A DNA stretch of 43,316 nt from an uncultured Prochlorococcus sp. (GTDB lineage: Bacteria; Cyanobacteriota; Cyanobacteriia; PCC-6307; Cyanobiaceae), in contig CACGMX010000003.1 of assembly GCA_902574405.1 (NCBI GenBank), forward strand, positions 1-43,316. Direction: 5' to 3'. Positions 32,106-42,433 of the stretch are shown here, piece by piece. The notes beneath the pieces were generated by a model. The model made no database searches and was not told the DNA's origin. It saw only the letters and a list, made by a program, of their open reading frames with translations. The translations under genes were made by a program, and so were the position numbers. Each line of letters opens with the position of its first letter. The stretch's first letter is position 1.

Positions 32106-34871
32106 ATGAGAGAAACACTTACATCCAGTCCTGAACTATTTAGCGATATTAGTTGGAATCTTCTTTTATTAGGGGAAGAAACCGCAAAAAAATGGGATCA
32201 TAGCGAATTTAATATTGAACACATAATTCATACATTGTTCTCATCAAGTGAATTCTTTGCCTTCATTGAAAAATTATCAATCGACCAAGATACAGTTTTA
32301 GATATAACAGAAGATTTTTTAGAAGAGACTCCAACAAATGAGTCAAATATTTTTACTATCGGAGAAGATTTAGAAATTTTATTAGATAACGCGAATCAGA
32401 TTAAAACTCAATGGGGATCGAGATTAATAGAAATCCCTCATTTACTAATTGCTCTTGGAAGAGATTTAAGAATTGGAAATTATGTGTTTGAAGAAGGAAA
32501 CCTTTCAATTGAAAAATTAGAGGAAGAATTAAAGTTTTACCCAAATATTAATCAATCAAAAGATTCTTTTAATTATGGGAATGTAATTGAAATAAATAAT
32601 CAATCTAATTTCGAATCAAACAATGAGACTAACGAGACTTTTGTAAAAAAAGAAAAATTTAAAAAAGCTATTGTTCCAATACCGAAAAGTGAACTTCAAA
32701 TTGAAACCAAAAAACAAGTTGGAAAAGATGAAAATGCTCTTTCAATTTATGGAAAAGATTTAACAGAATCAGCTAAAAAAGGCTTACTGGATCCCGTTTT
32801 AGGAAGAGAAAATGAGATCAATAATGTAATGAGGGTACTCTGCAGAAGAAATAAAAATAACCCTATACTTATTGGCAATCCTGGAGTTGGTAAAACCTCA
32901 ATTGCAAAATTACTTGCTCAATTAATTGTAGACAAAAAAGTTCCAGATACTTTAAAGGACTTAAAAATTATTTCACTTGACTTAGGTGCATTAGTTTCTG
33001 GGACCAAATTTAGAGGTCAACTAGAAGAAAGACTAAGCTTAATAATGCAAGAACTAAATAATCCAAACCAAGGAATGATTTTATTTATTGATGAAATTCA
33101 CTCAATATTAAGTTCTGACAGATCTTCTACCGACATCAGCAATATCTTAAAACCTTTACTAGCTGAAGGAGAACTTAGATGTATCGGTACAACAACACCT
33201 GAGAAATTTCGTGAAACTATTGAGAAAGATCAGGCATTAAATAATTGCTTTCAAAAGATAGCTGTCAATGAACCTTCAGTAGAATTAAGCGCAAAAATAT
33301 TACAAGGGATCAAAAAGAAATATGAATCACATCATGGCATAAAAATTTCAGAAGAGGCTGTAAACTATTCTGCAAAATTGGCCGATAGATACATCAGCGA
33401 TAAATGTCTCCCTGATAGTGCAATAGATTTAATTGATGAAGCAGCTGCACAGTTGAAAATCGAGTCTAATAATATGCCTCAAATCATTCTCCAACAAGAA
33501 AACAAACTTAATACTATTGATGAAAAATTGAATAATTTGCAAGGAGAAAATATCGAAGCTCAAGAAAAACTATTGAATAATAGACAACAATCAGAGGCGA
33601 AATTGAACGTTCTTTTGGAAAATTGGAGCAATTTACGTGAAGAAATGGAGGAATTATCTATTTTAATGAAAGAAGAAGATAAGCTAACCAAACAAATTAA
33701 AGATAAATCAAATCGCGAAATTGAAAATGATCTAGATTATTTAGAAAAGCTTGAAGAAGAGTTAAGTGAAATAGAGAATGACATACAAAAACTTGAAGAG
33801 AACTTTAATAAAGTAAAGAAAAATAGAAATTTCCCTTTTAAATATCAAGTTGAACCTGATGATATTGCAGATGTTATATCAAAAATTACAGGTATTCCAA
33901 TTTCTAAAGTAGTTTCAAATGAACGTAAGAAATTAGTCAATCTAGAAACAGAACTAAGTGAAAAAGTTATTGGACAAGAAAAAGCCATAGAAGTTGTTTC
34001 TGCTGCAATTAGAAGAGCTCGAGTTGGTATGAAAAGTCCTAAAAGACCTATTGGATCTTTTTTATTTATGGGTCCTACTGGTGTTGGGAAAACAGAATTA
34101 GCAAAATCTCTTGCAACAGTTTTATTTGATGAAGAAGACGCACTTTTAAGATTAGATATGAGTGAATATATGGAGAAAAATGCCGTAGCAAGACTTTTAG
34201 GAGCTCCCCCAGGTTATATTGGTTATGAGGAGGGAGGTCAATTAACTGAAGCTGTAAGACGTAAACCATACTCAGTAATACTTCTTGATGAGATAGAAAA
34301 AGCACATGCAGAAGTATTTAATATCCTTTTGCAAGTCTTAGATGAAGGAAGATTAACGGACTCTCAAGGAAGGACCGTAGATTTCAAAAATACGGTGATC
34401 ATTATGACAAGTAACTTAGCTGGTAAATCTATACTGGAGTATTCACAAAAGATTTCTAATAGTGATGGAAAGTTAGAAAAAGATCAACAAACTCTGGATG
34501 ATTCAATTAGTAATGCATTGTCTTCAATTTTTAGACCTGAATTTTTAAATAGAATTGACGAAGTGGTAAAGTTCGATCCATTATCTATTGATGAACTTCA
34601 AAAAATAATCATTCTACAAACAGAAGATTTAAAGAACCTGCTACTTGAACAGAAAATAAATATCGCTATAGACAAAAAAGTTATCAACAAAATTGCAAAC
34701 GATTCTTACGAACCTGAATATGGTGCTAGGCCACTTGGCAGGGAACTTAGAAGACAAATAGAAAATCCCTTGGCTGCAAAACTTTTAGAGGATAACTTCA
34801 AAAATAAAAAAAATATAATAATTAAACTTAACCCTGCTAAAAAAGATGAGATCGTTTTCAAACCTAGCTGA
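32106..34871 (+). CDS. clpB: ClpB-like Hsp100 AAA+ ATPase
   Basis: Two AAA+ modules (GNPGVGKTSIAK; GPTGVGKTELAKSLA), coiled-coil middle domain, divergent N-domain, no obvious ClpP-binding IGF/IGL loop. Confidence 0.9.
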   Translation: MRETLTSSPELFSDISWNLLLLGEETAKKWDHSEFNIEHIIHTLFSSSEFFAFIEKLSIDQDTVLDITEDFLEETPTNESNIFTIGEDLEILLDNANQIKTQWGSRLIEIPHLLIALGRDLRIGNYVFEEGNLSIEKLEEELKFYPNINQSKDSFNYGNVIEINNQSNFESNNETNETFVKKEKFKKAIVPIPKSELQIETKKQVGKDENALSIYGKDLTESAKKGLLDPVLGRENEINNVMRVLCRRNKNNPILIGNPGVGKTSIAKLLAQLIVDKKVPDTLKDLKIISLDLGALVSGTKFRGQLEERLSLIMQELNNPNQGMILFIDEIHSILSSDRSSTDISNILKPLLAEGELRCIGTTTPEKFRETIEKDQALNNCFQKIAVNEPSVELSAKILQGIKKKYESHHGIKISEEAVNYSAKLADRYISDKCLPDSAIDLIDEAAAQLKIESNNMPQIILQQENKLNTIDEKLNNLQGENIEAQEKLLNNRQQSEAKLNVLLENWSNLREEMEELSILMKEEDKLTKQIKDKSNREIENDLDYLEKLEEELSEIENDIQKLEENFNKVKKNRNFPFKYQVEPDDIADVISKITGIPISKVVSNERKKLVNLETELSEKVIGQEKAIEVVSAAIRRARVGMKSPKRPIGSFLFMGPTGVGKTELAKSLATVLFDEEDALLRLDMSEYMEKNAVARLLGAPPGYIGYEEGGQLTEAVRRKPYSVILLDEIEKAHAEVFNILLQVLDEGRLTDSQGRTVDFKNTVIIMTSNLAGKSILEYSQKISNSDGKLEKDQQTLDDSISNALSSIFRPEFLNRIDEVVKFDPLSIDELQKIIILQTEDLKNLLLEQKINIAIDKKVINKIANDSYEPEYGARPLGRELRRQIENPLAAKLLEDNFKNKKNIIIKLNPAKKDEIVFKPS

Positions 34872-34932
34872 GGAGTAAAACAATAAGCTAAAATAAAAAC
34901 TAAAGCATAAAGCTTAATTTCAAAAAAATTTT

Positions 34933-35175
34933 GTGACAAGTCCTACTACTAATAAAGAACCTCTTAAAAAGGATTCTCCTGAAGTTGAAGAGCCTAAAAA
35001 AAAGAATAATTTTTTTAGATCTACCTACGACGAGCTTAAACTTGTCGTGTGGCCTAACAAACAACAACTTTTTAGCGAATCAGTAGCAGTTATAATTATG
35101 GTATCTTTTTCTGCTGCAGCCATTGCTTCTGTTAGCAGATTCTATGGATGGGCAGCCTCGCAAATTTTTGGTTGA
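34933..35175 (+). CDS. secE: Preprotein translocase subunit SecE (GTG start)
   Basis: FFRSTYDELKLVVWPNKQQLFSES plus one TM helix; next to nusG. Confidence 0.95.
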   Translation: MTSPTTNKEPLKKDSPEVEEPKKKNNFFRSTYDELKLVVWPNKQQLFSESVAVIIMVSFSAAAIASVSRFYGWAASQIFG

Positions 35176-35226
35176 ATTATTTCCCGAATATCCATTAATA
35201 AAGATCTTAATTAAGCTTCCAGAAAA

Positions 35227-35838
35227 ATGAGTAATGAATTAACTACAAACCTTGCTTCTTCAAAAGCAAATACAAGCATCGCAAGATGGTATGCAGTTCA
35301 AGTAGCATCAAGCTGTGAAAAAAAAGTAAAAGCGACTCTTGAGCAGAGATCAGTAACTTTAGGAGTGAATAATAGAATCATTGAAATTGAAATTCCCCAA
35401 ACTCCAGGAATCAAATTAAAAAAAGATGGAAGCAGACAAACTACTGAAGAAAAAGTTTTCCCAGGTTATGTCCTCGTAAGAATGATTTTGGATGAAGATA
35501 CAATGATGGCCGTTAAAAGTACTCCAAATGTAATTAATTTTGTCGGTGCTGAAGACGGTAGGGGCAGCGGAAGATCACGAGGTCATATCAAACCTCGACC
35601 ATTATCAAGACAAGAAGTTAATAGAATCTTTAAGCGCGCATCAGAGAAAAAAGCTGTAATCAAGTTAGATATTGAAGAAAAAGATAGAATCATTGTAACT
35701 AGCGGTCCATTCAAGGATTTCCAGGGAGAAGTTATAGAAGTTTCCGGAGAAAGAAATAAATTAAAAGCATTACTTTCAATATTTGGGCGCGAGACTCCTG
35801 TAGAATTAGAATTCTCCCAAATCAATAAACAAAATTAA
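35227..35838 (+). CDS. nusG: Transcription antitermination factor NusG
   Basis: RWYAVQVASSCEKKV...FPGYVLVRM...GPFKDFQGEV (KOW). Confidence 0.97.
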   Translation: MSNELTTNLASSKANTSIARWYAVQVASSCEKKVKATLEQRSVTLGVNNRIIEIEIPQTPGIKLKKDGSRQTTEEKVFPGYVLVRMILDEDTMMAVKSTPNVINFVGAEDGRGSGRSRGHIKPRPLSRQEVNRIFKRASEKKAVIKLDIEEKDRIIVTSGPFKDFQGEVIEVSGERNKLKALLSIFGRETPVELEFSQINKQN

Positions 35839-35905
35839 TTTCTAATTGTTATTGTTTATCGAGTAAAATTATGATTTTCTACTCCAGCTTAAATTATCTA
35901 ATCTA

Positions 35906-36331
35906 ATGGCAAAAAAAATTGTTGCAGTTATCAAGCTTGCTCTACAAGCAGGCAAAGCAAATCCTGCTCCCCCTGTAGGGCCAGCTTTAGGACAACATGG
36001 TGTCAATATCATGGCATTTTGCAAAGAATACAACGCAAGGACACAAGATAAAACAGGTTTTGTAATTCCAGTCGAGATTTCTGTTTTTGAAGATAGAAGC
36101 TTTACTTTTATCACAAAAACACCTCCTGCTTCCGTCTTAATAACAAAAGCAGCTGGTATAGAGAAAGGTTCAGGTGAATCCGCAAAAGGCTCTGTTGGTA
36201 ATATAAGTAAAGCTCAATTAGAAGAAATAGCCAAAACTAAGCTTCCTGATCTAAACTGTTCTAGTGTTGAATCAGCAATGAAAGTAATTGAGGGTACTGC
36301 TCGTAATATGGGCGTCTCTATCACTGATTGA
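35906..36331 (+). CDS. rplK: 50S ribosomal protein L11
   Basis: [36 protein letters not shown]. Confidence 0.99.
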   Translation: MAKKIVAVIKLALQAGKANPAPPVGPALGQHGVNIMAFCKEYNARTQDKTGFVIPVEISVFEDRSFTFITKTPPASVLITKAAGIEKGSGESAKGSVGNISKAQLEEIAKTKLPDLNCSSVESAMKVIEGTARNMGVSITD

Positions 36332-36397
36332 GTTCGATACACAATTTCTCACTATTTAGGGGAGGTTAGTTAATAACCGTTTGCACCCAATATTATT

Positions 36398-37105
36398 ATG
36401 AAAAAACTATCTAAAAGAATGGCGACTCTATCAACAAAGATAGAAGATCGCATTTACGCACCACTTGAAGCTCTTAGTATTATCAAGGAAAATGCTAATG
36501 CAAAATTTGATGAAACTATTGAAGCACATATACGTCTAGGTATTGATCCAAAATATACTGATCAACAATTAAGGACCACTGTTGCATTACCACATGGTAC
36601 TGGCCAAAGTATCAAAATTGCAGTAATTACAAGCGGTGAGAATGTATCGAAAGCTAAGGCTGCTGGTGCAGATTTATTTGGCGAAGAAGATCTTGTAGAA
36701 AGCATCAACAAAGGGAATATGGAGTTTGATCTACTTATTGCAACTCCAGATATGATGCCAAAGGTTGCAAAATTAGGAAGAGTTTTAGGACCTAGAGGTT
36801 TAATGCCTAATCCTAAAGCTGGTACAGTAACTAATGACATTGCTAATGCAATAAAAGAATTCAAAGCTGGTAAGCTCGAATTTAGAGCAGATAAAGCTGG
36901 AATCGTGCATGTCCGCTTTGGAAAAGCAAGTTTCACAAAAGAGGCTCTATTTGACAACTTAAAAACCTTACAAGAATCAATTGATAAAAATAAACCAAGT
37001 GGAGCTAAAGGAAAGTATTGGAAAACTTTTTATGTAACTTCAACAATGGGGCCTTCAGTTCAATTAGACATAAATGCTGTACAAGATTACCAACCTGAAG
37101 GTTAA
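36398..37105 (+). CDS. rplA: 50S ribosomal protein L1
   Basis: [20 protein letters not shown]. Confidence 0.99.
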   Translation: MKKLSKRMATLSTKIEDRIYAPLEALSIIKENANAKFDETIEAHIRLGIDPKYTDQQLRTTVALPHGTGQSIKIAVITSGENVSKAKAAGADLFGEEDLVESINKGNMEFDLLIATPDMMPKVAKLGRVLGPRGLMPNPKAGTVTNDIANAIKEFKAGKLEFRADKAGIVHVRFGKASFTKEALFDNLKTLQESIDKNKPSGAKGKYWKTFYVTSTMGPSVQLDINAVQDYQPEG

Positions 37106-37295
37106 CGCGTTGTAGTATAATTTAAATTGCAATAATACGGCCAAAGAAAGTAGGTTGATTTAGTTATTCTAAATTTTTAATTCCTACCGAGGACTCGTCT
37201 TAAATTATTTCTTTTTGGATCTAATAAAAGCGGCCTCTTTAAAAGAACTTTGCCGCATTTCCTGCTCTCCCTAAATTACGATCCAAAAAACATCA
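37106..37295 (+). promoter_or_regulatory. Candidate L10 (rplJ) ribosomal-protein leader
   Basis: 190-nt non-coding gap with 10-bp stem TTTTTGGATC (37212-37221)/GATCCAAAAA (37280-37289) enclosing hairpin GCGGC (37230-37234)/GCCGC (37252-37256), just before the rplJ ATG. Confidence 0.65.
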
Positions 37296-37823
37296 ATGGG
37301 CCGAACACTAGAGAATAAGCAAAAAATCGTTACTGAGATTAAATCTCTTTTAGACGACTCGGAAATGGCTGTAGTTCTTGACTATAAAGGTTTAACTATC
37401 AAAGAGATGTCAGATTTGCGATCTAGATTGCAAACAACTAAAGGCATCTGCAAAGTTACTAAAAATTCATTAATGCGCAAAGCTATTGATGGAGATAGTA
37501 ATTGGAACGATCTTGAATCTTTACTGACAGGAACAAATGCTTTTGTGTTAATTAAAGAAGATGTTGGTGGTGCTGTAAAAGCAATCCAATCTTTTCAAAA
37601 AGACACCAAAAAATCCGAGACCAAAGGAGCTTTATTTGAAGGCAGACTTCTTAGCGATTCTGAAATAAAAGAAATTGCAAGTCTTCCATCCAAAGAAGTA
37701 TTGATGGCAAAAATTGCTGGCGCTCTGAATGGCGTCGCAACAAAAATTGCGATCTCTATTAATGAAGTGCCTTCTGGACTTGCTAGATCACTTAAACAAC
37801 ATTCTGAAAAATCAGAATCTTAA
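37296..37823 (+). CDS. rplJ: 50S ribosomal protein L10
   Basis: [20 protein letters not shown]...[12 protein letters not shown]. Confidence 0.98.
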   Translation: MGRTLENKQKIVTEIKSLLDDSEMAVVLDYKGLTIKEMSDLRSRLQTTKGICKVTKNSLMRKAIDGDSNWNDLESLLTGTNAFVLIKEDVGGAVKAIQSFQKDTKKSETKGALFEGRLLSDSEIKEIASLPSKEVLMAKIAGALNGVATKIAISINEVPSGLARSLKQHSEKSES

Positions 37824-37851
37824 ATTCAAACCCTAATTAACTTTTAAGAAA

Positions 37852-38247
37852 ATGTCCGCAAAAACTGAAGAAATTCTTGAATCATTAAAATCTCTATCAC
37901 TTTTAGAAGCATCTGAGCTTGTAAAACAAATTGAAGAGGCTTTTGGTGTTTCTGCTGCAGCTTCTGCAGGTGTAGTAATGGCAGCCCCAGGGGCGGCTGG
38001 CGGTGACGCAGATGGTGGCGCTGCTGAAGAAAAAACTGAATTTGATGTAGTTCTCGAAAGCTTTGATGCAGCTGCAAAAATCAAAGTCCTTAAGGTTGTA
38101 AGAAATGCAACTGGTCTAGGTCTTGGCGATGCAAAAGCACTTGTTGAATCTGCACCAAAAACAGTAAAAGAAGGAATTGCTAAAGCAGAGGCTGAATCTT
38201 TAAAGAAAGAGATTGAAGAAGCTGGCGGTAAAGTTACACTTAAGTAA
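37852..38247 (+). CDS. rplL: 50S ribosomal protein L7/L12
   Basis: [40 protein letters not shown]. Confidence 0.99.
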   Translation: MSAKTEEILESLKSLSLLEASELVKQIEEAFGVSAAASAGVVMAAPGAAGGDADGGAAEEKTEFDVVLESFDAAAKIKVLKVVRNATGLGLGDAKALVESAPKTVKEGIAKAEAESLKKEIEEAGGKVTLK

Positions 38248-38294
38248 GAGTACATTTTTTCAAGCCGATAACCTTAATATCGGCTTCAAAAATT

Positions 38295-39014
38295 ATGAAT
38301 AGTGATAGTATTGCGATTGAAGCCGCAACAGATGGAGCTTGCAGTGGTAACCCAGGCCCAGGTGGTTGGGGCGGTTTAATAATTTTTGACGATAACAGCG
38401 AATTAGAAATAGGTGGTTCCGAGCAAAATACTACTAATAATAGAATGGAACTCACTGCAGCTATAAAAACTCTTGAGAAATTAAAAACCTACCAATTAAA
38501 AGAGAATTTTAAACTAAGAACTGATAGTAAATATGTCATAGAAGGTTATACAAAATGGATTATTAATTGGAAGAGAAATGGATGGAAAACAAGTTCAGGA
38601 AAAACAGTTCAAAATCTTGATCTATGGCAAAAAATTGATCAATTAAGAATTAATGGCCTAATAATGGAATATGTTAAAGGTCATAGCGGGGATAAACAAA
38701 ATGATAGGGTTGATAAAATTGCAACTAATTACAGTAAAGGTATATCTATAGAAAATAACTTAAAAAAAGCAGAATCCTCTGTTGATTTTTTTGAAAAAAA
38801 TGCACCTGCAGAAATTCAGGAATTATTTTCCCGCAATGAATTAATTAAAAAATTTGCAGAAAAAAAGTACCTTTTAAGTTCAACTGAACTAGACACCTTA
38901 TTAGGTGAAGAAAACCACTTAAAGATAAAACAATATTCACTTTTTGAATGGCGTAATTGGAGATTAATTCCTAAAGATAAAAAATATTGGATAATAGAAA
39001 AAAAAGAAGCCTAA
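38295..39014 (+). CDS. rnhA: Ribonuclease HI with C-terminal extension
   Basis: TDGACSGNPGPGGWGG, ELTAAIKTLE, TDSKYVIEG, KGHSGDKQNDRVD; ~80 extra C-terminal residues. Confidence 0.95.
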   Translation: MNSDSIAIEAATDGACSGNPGPGGWGGLIIFDDNSELEIGGSEQNTTNNRMELTAAIKTLEKLKTYQLKENFKLRTDSKYVIEGYTKWIINWKRNGWKTSSGKTVQNLDLWQKIDQLRINGLIMEYVKGHSGDKQNDRVDKIATNYSKGISIENNLKKAESSVDFFEKNAPAEIQELFSRNELIKKFAEKKYLLSSTELDTLLGEENHLKIKQYSLFEWRNWRLIPKDKKYWIIEKKEA

Positions 39015-39020
39015 TTTTTT

Positions 39021-40190
39021 ATGAATGTACAGAAGGGGGGATTTAAAAATCTTTATAAAAAATTGATTACCCCTGTATTAAAAAAAGACTCAGGAATTGA
39101 TGCGGAATACCTCACAAATTTATCTCTTAGCCTCCTATCATTCAGTTCAAGAAAATATAATTGGCCTTTAGTTTCTTCTATCTTAAAAAATCTAAATAAA
39201 GAATTTTCTGTAGTTGATAAAAGGTTAACTCAGAACATATGTGGAATAAATTTTTGTAATCCAATTGGTTTAGCTGCCGGTTTTGACAAAAATGGAAATG
39301 CCGCAAATATATGGAAAGATTTTGGTTTTGGATTTGCTGAACTTGGAACGGTAACTAAATTTGCTCAGAATGGAAATCCCAAACCAAGGTTATTTAGATT
39401 AGCAGAAGAACAGGCAGCATTAAATAGAATGGGTTTCAATAACAATGGTGCTGAAAATCTAGTTAAAAACTTTGTCGAACAAGGAATTGAGTTTAAAAAA
39501 AATAGAAAGAATATTTGTTTAGGGATAAATTTTGGTAAGTCTAAAATTACAGATTTATCTCAAGCAAAAGATGACTATTTAACTTCTCTAAAATTATTAA
39601 TTCCATATTGTGATTATGCAGCAATAAACGTAAGTTCTCCCAATACTGAAGGACTAAGAAAGTTACAAGATCCAATTCTTCTAAAAGAACTTCTTAAAGA
39701 AATTAAAAACTTACCCAGTTGTCCTCCATTATTTGTCAAAATTGCACCAGATCTAAGCTTTAAAGATATTGAAGATATTTGCCAATTAATAGTCGAGGAA
39801 AACATTGATGGAATAATAGCTACTAACACCAGCATAGATAGATTAGGTCTTGAAAATAGAAAGATCATGCAAACCGGATTATTACTTTCTGAAGAGAATG
39901 GAGGATTAAGTGGAAGGCCTCTACAAAAAAAAGCAAATCAAATAATAAAACATATTCATAATATTGATAAAAAGATTATTTTAATTGGCGTTGGTGGAAT
40001 AGATAGTCCTGAGTCAGCATGGGAAAGAATTTGTTCTGGGGCATCATTAATTCAACTTTATACAGGATGGATATATAAGGGTCCACAATTAGTACCCGAT
40101 ATACTTCAAGGAATTATAAAGCAACTAAATATCCATAAATTATCAAATATAAAAGAGGCCATTGGATCAGATCTAAAATGGATTGAATAA
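39021..40190 (+). CDS. pyrD: Dihydroorotate dehydrogenase (quinone, class 2)
   Basis: NPIGLAAGFDKNGNA, LGINFGKSK, INVSSPNTEGLRKLQ, IGVGGIDSPESAWERICSGASLIQLYTGW. Confidence 0.97.
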   Translation: MNVQKGGFKNLYKKLITPVLKKDSGIDAEYLTNLSLSLLSFSSRKYNWPLVSSILKNLNKEFSVVDKRLTQNICGINFCNPIGLAAGFDKNGNAANIWKDFGFGFAELGTVTKFAQNGNPKPRLFRLAEEQAALNRMGFNNNGAENLVKNFVEQGIEFKKNRKNICLGINFGKSKITDLSQAKDDYLTSLKLLIPYCDYAAINVSSPNTEGLRKLQDPILLKELLKEIKNLPSCPPLFVKIAPDLSFKDIEDICQLIVEENIDGIIATNTSIDRLGLENRKIMQTGLLLSEENGGLSGRPLQKKANQIIKHIHNIDKKIILIGVGGIDSPESAWERICSGASLIQLYTGWIYKGPQLVPDILQGIIKQLNIHKLSNIKEAIGSDLKWIE

Positions 40191-40206
40191 AAAAAGAAAA
40201 TGAATA

Positions 40207-41331
40207 ATGAATAAACCGAAACCTAATGATTACAAAATACTAACCATGCAATCATCAAACCTAAAACATGGGGGAAACGTATATGCAAAAGCAAAGCAAT
40301 TAAATTTATCACCCTCTCAAATTATTGACGCAAGTGCCTCTTTAGTGCCCTTTGATCCTCCTCAGATACTACTAGATTCATTAAATAAGGAAATTAAGAA
40401 TATTGGATTTAGATATTACCCTGAGAAAAACTTAAGTGATTTGAGAGAAATAATTGGTAAATTTCATAGGATAAATCCAGACAATATATTGCCTGGGAAT
40501 GGAGCTTCTGAGCTAATAACCTGGGCAGGTTACGAAGCATCCAAAATTGGAATAAGTTGTATTCCTTCTCCATCCTTTGTTGATTATGAAAGATCTTTAA
40601 ATTGTTGGAATAGCAATTTAATACATTGCGAATTACCAAAAAACTGGAATAATATTTTTCCTCAATCATTTCCGCTTCATCCAAAAGGTGATGTTATTTG
40701 GATAACAAATCCACATAATCCTACCGGCCAATTATGGGAAAAGAATTCATTGGAGGAAGTTGTGAAAAAATATAAATTAGTTATCTGTGATGAAGCTTTC
40801 TTGTCAATAACACCTAATGGAGAAAAAGAATCTTTAATACCATTAACACAAAGATTTGATAATTTATTAGTCTTGAGAAGCTTGACCAAAATCTTCAATA
40901 TTCCTGGCCTTAGATTAGGTTACGTTATTGGCTCATCGAAAAAACTTAAAGAATGGGAAATAAACAGAGATCCTTGGCCTTTAAATTCCTTTGCTATTAA
41001 AGCCGGAATTGATCTACTAAGTAATAAGAAATTCTATGAACAGTGGACAAAACAGATTCATAGCTGGATAAATATTGAAAAAAAAAGAGTATTTGGAAAA
41101 TTATCAAAAATAGAGAACATTAAAGTTCATAACTCTTCAACCAACTTTTTTTTAATAGAAAGTAAAACATCCTTGTTGCCAAATATAAAATACTTAGAAA
41201 ATAAGGGAATATTGCTTAGAGAATGTACTTCATTTAAATTTCTCGACGAAAAGTGGGCAAGAATAAGCTTGCAGAATAGGAAAAATAACACTCTTTTATG
41301 TAAAGAAATTCAGAATTCCTTTAGAAAATAA
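40207..41331 (+). CDS. Class I/II PLP aminotransferase, CobC/CobD (threonine-phosphate decarboxylase)-like
   Basis: HGGNVYAKAKQLN...YYPEKNLSDLREII...ITNPHNPTG...RSLTKIFNIPGLRLGY. Confidence 0.85.
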   Translation: MNKPKPNDYKILTMQSSNLKHGGNVYAKAKQLNLSPSQIIDASASLVPFDPPQILLDSLNKEIKNIGFRYYPEKNLSDLREIIGKFHRINPDNILPGNGASELITWAGYEASKIGISCIPSPSFVDYERSLNCWNSNLIHCELPKNWNNIFPQSFPLHPKGDVIWITNPHNPTGQLWEKNSLEEVVKKYKLVICDEAFLSITPNGEKESLIPLTQRFDNLLVLRSLTKIFNIPGLRLGYVIGSSKKLKEWEINRDPWPLNSFAIKAGIDLLSNKKFYEQWTKQIHSWINIEKKRVFGKLSKIENIKVHNSSTNFFLIESKTSLLPNIKYLENKGILLRECTSFKFLDEKWARISLQNRKNNTLLCKEIQNSFRK

Positions 41332-42401
41332 TTAATAAATTTTTTAATCTCATTTTTAGATTTAATTTTATTATTTTTTTCCATATTCCTCTTCATGAGA
41401 TCTAATATTTCATAATGATTTTTACCCTTTTTTGATTTTATTTTAAAAATTCTTTCTAAAGTTTCTTCAAAAACTTCTTTAGAAATTTTATTCTGATTGA
41501 TTAAAACTGAGCCTCCACTTTCAGCGAGAATCATTGCATTTTTCTCCTGATGATTATTTTTAGAATCTGGATATGGAATTAAAATGGAAGGTTTTTCAGA
41601 CTCTATTAGTTCATTGATGGTTCCCGCACCGGATCTCGATATTACAAGATCACAGTTTTGAATTAAAGCTGCTATTTCATTAGTAAATTTCTTTTGAATA
41701 TAATTTTTGGAGTTTTTTACATAAAAAGGTTGTTGATTAGATTTCCCAATAATATGAACTATCCGAAACTGTTTTTTTAATAAAAATTCCAGAGATTCGT
41801 TAAGAATTTGATTTATAGCTTTTGCTCCTTGACTACCTCCCATAACAATCAAAAGAGGTCCTTTTCCTTTTGGAACCCATTCTGGCAAGGGATTATATTT
41901 ATAGAATTGTTCTCTTAAAGGGGTACCAGTGAAAATAGTTTTACAATTTCTTAAATAAGAATTTGTATTCTTAAAGCCTAAAAGAACATAATTACACAAA
42001 AAACCAAAATATTTCGTGACCATTCCTGGAATTAAATTTGATTCATGAATAATGACAGGTATCCTAAGAAATTTTGAAGCAACAATAGTGGGGGCAGAGA
42101 TGTAACCTCCAGTCGTAAAAACCAAGTTAATTTTTTTTTCTTTTAAGATCTTAACTATTTGGAAAGTTGACATTAAAATTTCTATATATTGATAAAACAA
42201 AAAAACATTTTTTCTTGGTGTCTTTATACTCAAAGTCCTCAAATTATATTTTTTGGGAATTAAATTTGCATCAAGTCTTTGGTTAACACCCAACCAATGT
42301 ATATTCCACTTATCTTCTAAGTCTCTAGATACTGCTAACGCTGGGAAAATATGCCCCCCTGTCCCACTGGCTGCGACTAATAAATTATTTTTTTTAGACA
42401 T
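41310..42401 (-). CDS. murG: UDP-GlcNAc:undecaprenyl-PP-MurNAc-pentapeptide GlcNAc transferase
   Basis: AASGTGGHIFPALAVSR, TTGGYISAPTIVASKF, GGSQGAKAIN, DLVISRSGAGTINELI; overlaps the convergent aminotransferase by 22 nt. Confidence 0.96.
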   Translation of the reverse strand: MSKKNNLLVAASGTGGHIFPALAVSRDLEDKWNIHWLGVNQRLDANLIPKKYNLRTLSIKTPRKNVFLFYQYIEILMSTFQIVKILKEKKINLVFTTGGYISAPTIVASKFLRIPVIIHESNLIPGMVTKYFGFLCNYVLLGFKNTNSYLRNCKTIFTGTPLREQFYKYNPLPEWVPKGKGPLLIVMGGSQGAKAINQILNESLEFLLKKQFRIVHIIGKSNQQPFYVKNSKNYIQKKFTNEIAALIQNCDLVISRSGAGTINELIESEKPSILIPYPDSKNNHQEKNAMILAESGGSVLINQNKISKEVFEETLERIFKIKSKKGKNHYEILDLMKRNMEKNNKIKSKNEIKKFINYFLKEF

Positions 42402-42433
42402 AAAAACTTAAATTAGTAGAATAAAAACAATAA

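Noticed and set aside
36562-36957. Antisense 131-aa ORF in rplA
   Set aside because: Shadow of a conserved ribosomal protein gene, no own initiation signal.
37833-38255. Antisense ORFs over rplL (140 aa and 77 aa)
   Set aside because: Shadow ORFs of the Ala-rich L7/L12 gene.
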